DNA of 64,000 nucleotides from NCBI GenBank assembly GCA_023376005.1, contig CM042151.1:73827707-73891706 (forward strand), written 5' to 3'. The position numbers and the translations under genes are program-made. Position 1 is the first letter of the stretch, and each line of letters opens with the position of its first letter. Below are positions 57,960-64,000 of the stretch, piece by piece. The notes below the pieces were generated by a model, which did not search any database, had not been told where the DNA came from, and saw only the letters and a list, made by a program, of their open reading frames with translations. Source of the DNA: Doryteuthis pealeii (Eukaryota; Mollusca; Cephalopoda; Myopsida; Loliginidae).

Positions 57960-58314
57960 TATGTCACCCCACCGAAAGAACAAAATACCAAAAATCAGGG
58001 AATTAACTGAATTTAATGAAATTTGCCAGTGTTGATATATTAATGAATAAAAGATATAAAGCATTAGTAATTTTATATTAAAACTTTTGCATTTTTTTCA
58101 GGTCAGTTAACTTTGAACCACGTATCTTTGAGGCATAATACAGATTCTCAAAGATACATGGTTCAAAATTAACTGACTTTTAAATAAAATAACTTTTTTA
58201 AAAAATAAAATAACAGGTGCATTATATTTTTTATTCATTAATATATCAATACTGAAAATTTCATTCAATTTGGTTAATTTTTGTTATTTTTTTTTCTTTC
58301 GGTAGGGTGACATA
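57960..58314. mobile_element. MITE with TATGTCACCC...ends and an inner hairpin
   Basis: ATGTCACCCCACCGAAAGAA (57961) pairs with TTCTTTCGGTAGGGTGACAT (58294-58313). The subterminal CAGTGTTGATATATTAATGA is also inverted at about 58225-58260. The centre is a hairpin of TTTGAACCACGTATCTTTGAG type. The flank GATCTGGTTAAATTGAACTT (57918) is also at the window's right end (63941), where another copy starts. Confidence 0.85.
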
Positions 58315-59100
58315 AGTTAACCAAAGATCGTTCTATTAAAAAAATAGAAGTCTTAGGTGAGTCCCTCACCTAAATACCAGTCTAAGTCTAGTACAGTTTA
58401 AAACCTTTTCAGGCATGACTCAGACAATTCCTGGGAGTGTGGGTGAAACTGGGCCTAAAATTATAAAGCCTTTGATAAATGGACAGTACAGATTTGATTT
58501 GAATTAGTTGCGGGGAAATTTGCTGCATCCCAACAAAACGAGAAATTTTTCAACCCAACACTTGTAATTTGTTTCTAAGAAAATACTGAAATGTATTTAG
58601 AGTTAACTTAAAATGGCAGGGAAGAAAAAAAGAAAAGCACCAACAAAAGACAAAAAACAAAACAAAACAAAATACAGTATTTACAGCAGGGTCAAGCAAT
58701 ACCAAAGTAAGGCACAAGGCCAGAAATTCTCTCATGATTCTGGTAGTGGAAAAGTTTTTTTGTTAAAGTTACTTTTTGCCAATTTGTGGAGAACTCACAT
58801 CCCTGAATTGTTAGTTTGGTTGTGTGCAATATATTGAGATTTATTATAGAAAAATTGCATCCCTTGCTTCATCTCCAAGATGCATGGATACAATTTTACT
58901 GCATTCTTTTTTATTTCTATGCATAAGGGATGCAGGATGCGTTCCTATCAGCATCTCTGTGTATGGATATGTGTGTATAATAAAGAAATTGTTATCTCAC
59001 CTCCTCATGTAGGTTGAATTTCTTAAAATTTCATGGATTAAAAAAATACAATCATCAAATGAAACACAGTGGTAGTTGCTTTTTTAAACACCTATCTATC
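58315..59100. other. Stretch without a supported gene
   Basis: A short open stretch of 74 codons at 58613 is lysine-rich by virtue of an A-rich tract and has no recognisable content. Confidence 0.5.
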
Positions 59101-59188
59101 TATACATATATACATATATATATATTTGATAATTGAATTAAATTACCATGACTAGACAACCTGGCAAACACCATGTGCAACATCTGGA

Positions 59189-59233
59189 GCACTGGACAGC
59201 TGTTTTGACCTCCTTTGGTCTCATCAGCAGTGC
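59189..59233 (-). ncRNA. Type I hammerhead ribozyme motif, one core base changed
   Basis: Minus strand, in order: GCACTG, CTGATGA, GACC, AAAGGA, GGTC, AAA, AC, AGCT, GT, C, CAGTGC. GCACTG pairs with CAGTGC (helix I, 6 bp), GACC with GGTC (helix II) and AC with GT around a palindromic AGCT loop (helix III). The cleavage triplet would be GTC. The only departure from the consensus core is AAAA for GAAA (position G12), a CG to TG type change on the plus strand. It lies just 5' of a LINE tail of opposite direction and a TA microsatellite. Confidence 0.7.
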
Positions 59234-59238
59234 ATACC

Positions 59239-59239
<1 letters not shown>

Positions 59240-59280
<41 letters not shown>
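59240..59280. repeat. (TA)n microsatellite
   Basis: About 19 uninterrupted TA units. Other TA runs lie at 59850-59872 and 60104-60120, with (CA)n at 60126-60138. Confidence 0.95.
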
Positions 59281-59283
<3 letters not shown>

Positions 59284-59760
59284 CTACGCCCCATTCTACG
59301 CATTCACTGGCAGGACATAGTGCCCAACACAGACATGCTGAAATGAGCAAACATAAACAGCATGCCTGCCATCATCTGCCAGAGACACCTACGTTGGCTT
59401 GGCCATGTCAGGAGGATGGACAAAGGCTGCATCCCCAAAGACCTATTGTATAGTGAACTAGTAGAGGGCACCTGACTAGTAGGGAGACCACGCCTATGCT
59501 TTAAAGATGTCTGCAAGAGTGACATGAAGACAAATGACATCAACATAAACACATGGGAGGCTTGTGTAGAAGACAGTACGACCTGGTGCCTCCTCGTCAA
59601 AAAAGGAACAAAAAGGAGTGAAAAAGAAAGGAAAGAAGCCGCTGCAGAAAAGAGAGTAAAAAGGAAGGAGAGACAACAGCATCTCCAGCAAGCATCACCT
59701 TTTGTTTGCAATCACTGTACAGAGACTGCCATTCAAAAATTGGTCTGTTCAGCCACTTAC
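59284..59760 (+). mobile_element. Decayed LINE: C-terminal end of a reverse transcriptase protein
   Basis: Frames joined across stops read RHLRWLGHVRRMDKGCIPKD, LLYSELVEGT, RPRLCFKDVCKSDMK, INTWEACVEDSTTW, a lysine/arginine-rich EKRVKRKERQQ stretch and FVCNHCTETA. This order is the typical end of a large animal LINE reverse transcriptase, including the final Cys-rich knuckle, here damaged. Stops occur at about 59346 and 59472. The 5' part is missing. It is a different LINE from the one at 1-311. Confidence 0.8.
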
Positions 59761-59871
59761 ATAGCTGTAGATAAAAAAAATATATTTTTAAAGTGGACTC
59801 TATGTCATCGTCTTTAATAGATGGAAGGTTGCCAACAGACACACTTACATATATATATATATATATATATA

Positions 59872-59985
59872 TTTAGTAAATGAAGAAAAACTCTAAACTT
59901 GCTTCATTACAATAATTTATTTCAACCGTATTAATAGGGCATCTTCAGGTAATCACAAGAACATGACTCTTCATTTACTAAATTT
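59872..59985 (-). ncRNA. Hammerhead-like motif inside a short inverted repeat
   Basis: On the minus strand ATTAC (59953-59949), CTGAAGA (59948-59942), a weak stem CCC/GG, GAA, ATAA/TTAT as helix III, T, then GTAAT (59910-59906) pairing with ATTAC. Outer inverted ends TTTAGTAAATGAAG (59873) and CTTCATTTACTAAA enclose it. Helix II is poor, so it is probably inactive. Confidence 0.4.
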
Positions 59986-60317
59986 CTTGCTCTGTCCTGT
60001 TACTCACTGGTATTAGGCACATTGAGCTCTCCTTATGGTCTACCTGCATCAGCTTGGTTAAACCACACATGGAAAGACCCTAACTACGGAAAAAAAAACT
60101 ATATATATATATATATATATTATCAACACACACACACATATATATTGATAATACAGTTTGCTATATTTATGAATAAAGTGCACTTAATATCAATGATAGA
60201 GCATTTATATCTAAGTTAGGGTAGTGTAGACATAAAGTCAACATATTGGACAGAATAGTTACTGTTAGTAGCGACGTGATAATAATATTTGATTGTATTA
60301 AAACTTAAATACTTGTG

Positions 60318-60800
60318 CCCAGTTTGGTTTGGTTTGTTTTACGGCATATCAACCACAGTTGGTCATTTAATGCCGACAAAGTTTTGAAATAAATTCATCC
60401 TTAATGGATACTCAATTTGTTTTATTAACACATTTTTCTATTTAACCTATAGATGAGACCCTAACAGGTACTACCACTCTGGGTGAGAGTGGATCTGGGA
60501 GTAATGGGGATGTAAAGGGGTACTCCAAACTCCCCAGAGATCCAAAACTGGAACCTTACCACTAGATGCAGTTTAATGTCATTCCCAGGACATGAATACC
60601 CTCAGCCACCAGCTTCTAAAAAGGGCTGGGACTATCCATAAGGGCAATAGAGTTGGGGCTATGATCTAAGTGCTATGGCTTGACATGACCAGCCGATTGA
60701 TTGGAGGGGGTCTCTTCGACCACCTGTCTAGCCTAAGTAAGGGTCTAAGTAGAGTGTTGCATGTCATGGACTGTTCTTCCACTTGTGTCCAGAGGGTGCA
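60318..60800 (+). repeat. Dispersed repeat R1
   Basis: TTTTACGGCATATCAACCAC (60337) through CTTGACATGACCAGCCGATT, ending near GTCATGGACTGTTC (60764). The last block is lost. From 60800 to 61199 nothing else is seen. Confidence 0.8.
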
Positions 60801-61198
60801 TTTTTTTGCTAGTTATAGTTATTATTTATTTAATCCTATATTTTTCATTTACAACATGAGTGTTGATAAATACTTACTGCTTGCATTTCATATATCACGA
60901 ATAACCTTGAAAAAGACATCATTCCAACAATTCTCCCTATAATCAAAAATCATAATCAATTAAAAATTGAGCTTGTGTCACATCCTGCTCATATGGAGGG
61001 TTTGGTAAATACATATACAAGAACACAATAAATCTGAAAGTGAAGGAGGAGAAATTTTTATTTAGTGAATTTTTTCTTTTTACTTTTCAGAAGCTATTAA
61101 TAAATTTAATAATAGAAAGAAACACATTAATATCTAAACATTTTTTTTTTTCTTTCTTAGTTCAATTTGAATATTTGTTATCTACATCACATGAAAAA

Positions 61199-61345
61199 GG
61201 GCTGGTTTAGCTCAGTCGGTAGAATTCGGCTAGAAATGCCAAGGTTCCTAGTTCGATACCGGCCCTTGCCAACTCAGCGTATGAGTAACACAGAGATCAA
61301 AACTGACAAGGGCTGGAGCTTTGACTGAATATATATCAAATTCCA
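61199..61345 (+). repeat. tRNA-derived SINE, 3'-truncated
   Basis: GGGCTGGTTTAGCTCAGTCG (box A intact) and CTAGTTCGATACCGGCCC (box B), then CAACTCAGCGTATGAGTAAC. The tail stops after the first third. Confidence 0.8.
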
Positions 61346-62001
61346 CCCCACACATCTCCACAGACCCAACCACCCAGATGCTTGGTACTTAATTTCATCC
61401 CAGACATGATTTCTCTTAAAATTAAAACACTTACTTTTTTTTCAGACTTTGCATCCTCAATATTCTGACCATTAATTTCCTCAAAAGAGTTTTTCTCATA
61501 AAAACAGCTTTCTGCTTTTAATACTTAGATACCTAAAGATTTTATCTTTAACTGGGTTAACGTCATGGTGGCCGTTCAATTCTCTTAAACTTTACAGCCC
61601 ATTTTTTTGTGTCCGTAAAGAATAACCACTCACCCATATACCTATGCCTGGGCTTTAACACATTCTATTTCCATTTTTTTCTCATCATGTCCTGCCTTAA
61701 CCAGTGTCACACAAGAGATTAAAATGACCTGTGAAACAAACACAATTAAAAAAATCAAAGGATTGTGTGAAGTACCAAGTTCCAGGAATGATCATTTTAT
61801 GTTGAATATATAAAGCAATTTATGCTTTATATATTCAACATAAAATGACATATTTTAACAAGGTGTCCCTATTGTGTTATGAAATTAAAAGCATCTTTAC
61901 ATCTAGTTATTGTGGATTATAGTTGAGCTGTGCTTATGGCATCTTGTGGATTTAATCCAGTCCTAGTCAGACAAGACAAATGAGCACCCCCAACACCAAC
62001 A
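61346..62001. other. Gene-free stretch with a perfect hairpin at 61792-61848
   Basis: TCATTTTATGTTGAATATAT plus AAAGCA, a 5-base loop, then the exact complement: 26-base arms with no mismatch. No other element is recognised. Confidence 0.7.
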
Positions 62002-63332
62002 TTAGTTGAATTTCTCTTCTAAATAAATTGAGAGATGTCTTTTCAAATTTCCAACCTGAGTGAACGTTTTTTCACACCTTTGGCACTGAAAAGTTTTATG
62101 TTTACTATTTGTCTTCATGTGCAGTTTTATAGCAGACTTTTGTGAGAAGGTTTTTTCACATTCCTTACATTCAAATGGTTTTTCTCCAGTATGAGTTCTC
62201 ATATGAATTTTTAGGTTTGTACTTTGAGAGAAAGATTTTCCACACATTTCATAATAGAAAGGTGTTTCTCCTGTATGTATTTTAGAATGAGTCTTTAGAG
62301 CAGAATTCCGAGAAAATGACCTTCCACAGATTCCACAATGAAAAGGCTTTTCTCCAGTATGAATTCTGATGTGGTTTTTTAACCCTGAATTTTGTGAGAA
62401 TGCTTTGCCACATATATCACAGCAAAATGCTTTTTCTCCAGTGTGAGTTCCAATATGTATTTTTAACTGAAAATATGTAGTGAATGCTTTCCCACATTCT
62501 TCACAATGGAAAGGTGTGTCTCCAGTGTGTATTCTCATGTGAGGTTTCAATGCAGATTTTCATGAAAATGTTTTGTCACACACTTCACATTGAAAATGCT
62601 TATCTTCTGAGTTACCATGTGAGCCTTTAACTCCTTATTCTGATGAAAAGGTTTTTCGCCTGTGTGAGTTTTCATATGAATTTTTAAATTAGAACTTAAA
62701 GAGAAAACTTTACCACACTCTTTACAGCAATAAGGTGTTTCCCCTGTATGTGTTCTAATGTGATTCTTTAACTTAGAACTTTGATAAAAAGCTTTTCCAC
62801 ACTCTTGACAGGAAAATAGTTTTTTTCCTGTACGAGTTCTTATGTGTGTTTTTAAGACATACTTATGAGAGAAGGCTTTTCCACACTCTTCACAGTGAAA
62901 GGGCTTCTCTCCTGTGTGTATTCTCAAATGAATTTTTAAATTGAAATTCAAAGAAAAAGATTTTCCACATTCTGCACAATGAAATGGTTTTTCTCCTGTG
63001 TGAGTCCGCATATGAGTTGCAAGCACATATTTATGAGCAAATGCCATTCCACATTCTTTGAAACGAAAAGAATTTTCTCCTGTATGTGTTCGCATGTGAC
63101 TGTAAGATGAATTTGCAAGAAAAAGCTTTTTCACACGCTTCACAACTAAATTCAAGTGAATTTGAAGACCAGATTTACGAGAAAAAGTTTTCCCACATAC
63201 ATCACAGTGCACAGACAAGTCTTTCAGATGTGTTTTAATATACTTTGTCCAATCAGAAATCATACTAAATGCTTTGCTACATACTACACATATGTATCTC
63301 TTATTGTAACAGTTTTTGAAAAAAGAAGACAT
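62002..63332 (-). pseudogene. C2H2 zinc-finger gene, decayed, about 16 fingers
   Basis: Starts at ATG 63332 (MSSFFKNCYNKRYICVVC) and ends at TAA 62002. Fingers 1, 4, 6, 14, 15 and 16 have lost a zinc ligand (for example TKYIKTH, FRFKECGM, HIRTR, FYYEMC). Finger 3 has a pair of compensating frameshifts (63090-63165): the other frame there reads CEACEKAFSCKF. Finger 9 has lost its cysteine half (PFHQNKELKAH). A shift near 62603 and an in-frame TGA in place of an arginine-type codon (FS*KSAL, 62562) split it into two frames, 62547-63332 and 62002-62550. The shifts are not in homopolymers, so true decay is more likely than read error. It could still be two expressed short proteins. Confidence 0.75.
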
Positions 63333-63925
63333 ATTCCAAACTCGATGATAGACAAATTCTCTTTTTCAAACAGGATGAGTATTAACCCGTTGACGGTAGG
63401 CCCGCAACAGATTTTAGAAAAGAATTTTTATTTTTGTTTTTAAATTTTTTTTTTTATGTATAAAGCAAAAAGTATGAATGATTGTAAGGTTTTTGGGATA
63501 ATGTGAAATTTAAATTTGTTGGGAAGTATATGACGGAAATTTCTGACTACAAGTGTCGCTAAATAAGGGGATATATTAAAACAGCCTTGTCTTTGGGGGA
63601 TGGTTTGGTGTGTGAGAATAACGCAAGATTCCATAATTCTATGTAGTGTTCTATTGTGTATGTGAGTTAATATTAAAGTTAAAACTTCATACACCATGCT
63701 AAAAAAAAAGGCCTTGAAAATACACAATAGAAAAAAATAACACTACATCTCCCAATAACACACAAAATAACAATGATAATGACTCTGATAATTACATCAT
63801 ACTTCCCAATAATCCTATCACTGATAAAATAAATAGAAACCTAAAAAAAGATAGGTATCAAAACAGTTACTCACTCCACTAAAACAATCAAAAACATCTT
63901 ACAGAATAAAAATAATCAAAAACAC
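63333..63925. other. AT-rich upstream stretch of the decayed zinc-finger gene
   Basis: No clear splice acceptor is seen next to the start codon, unlike the other two finger genes. No repeat partner in the window. Confidence 0.45.
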
Positions 63926-63931
63926 ACACAT

Positions 63932-64000
63932 TCGTAAAAAGATCTGGTTAAATTGAACTTAATGGACCTAAATTCCACTATTGTATGTCACCCTGCCAAA
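63932..64000 (+). mobile_element. Left end of a second TATGTCACCC MITE with its flank
   Basis: GTAAAAAGATCTGGTTAAAT, TGAACTTAATGGACCTAAAT and TATGTCACCCTGCC match 57910-57975. The element is cut off by the window's edge. The shared flank shows that the repeat unit is larger than the MITE itself. Confidence 0.7.

Noticed and set aside
59304..59711. 135-codon open frame on the minus strand
   Set aside because: It is antisense to the recognisable LINE tail and rich in Leu/Phe/Ser from the complement of a Lys-rich coding stretch.

Overview
The window reads as nuclear DNA of an invertebrate animal, most likely a mollusc or another lophotrochozoan. The species cannot be named from the sequence. 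The evidence is C2H2 zinc-finger genes with intron acceptors just upstream of their start codons, many tRNA-derived SINEs, LINE tails, inverted-repeat transposons and microsatellites, and very low gene density in AT-rich DNA. A 100-N run at 26621-26720 shows that this is a scaffold with a gap.

Layout, left part. Positions 1-12990 (arm A) and 13091-26152 (arm B, reverse complement) form one giant inverted repeat around a 100-base loop. After the gap the same unit appears a third time, in the orientation of A (copy C, 27671-38766). C runs on into unique sequence where A folds back into B. A and B share a segment of about 313 bases that C lacks, and B carries many one-base indels relative to A and C. 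The simplest reading is one real locus: A and C are two haplotypes or copies, and B is a fold-back artefact or a very recent palindromic duplication. Each copy holds a multi-finger C2H2 gene, a 0.9-kb inverted-repeat element with a tRNA-SINE inside, several copies of a roughly 0.57-kb dispersed repeat (called R1 here), a promoter-like segment with a splice donor, and two possible exons of an unidentified gene.

Layout, right part. An intact 653-residue, 22-finger gene lies at 40851-42812 (minus) and a decayed finger gene at 62002-63332 (minus). The first gene (3255-4520) and the 653-residue gene share a distinctive N-terminal module, so they are local paralogues. Between and around them are SINEs, R1 copies, three tandem arrays (48-, 65- and about 29-base units), several nested fold-back elements and a broken LINE tail.

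The most interesting small-scale signal is a set of hammerhead-ribozyme-like cores (CTGANGA, a stem, then GAAA or a decayed form) lying in several different repeats. The one at 59189-59233 (minus) has helices I, II and III in the right order and differs from the consensus core at one base. No bacterial, CRISPR or recognisable viral genes were seen.
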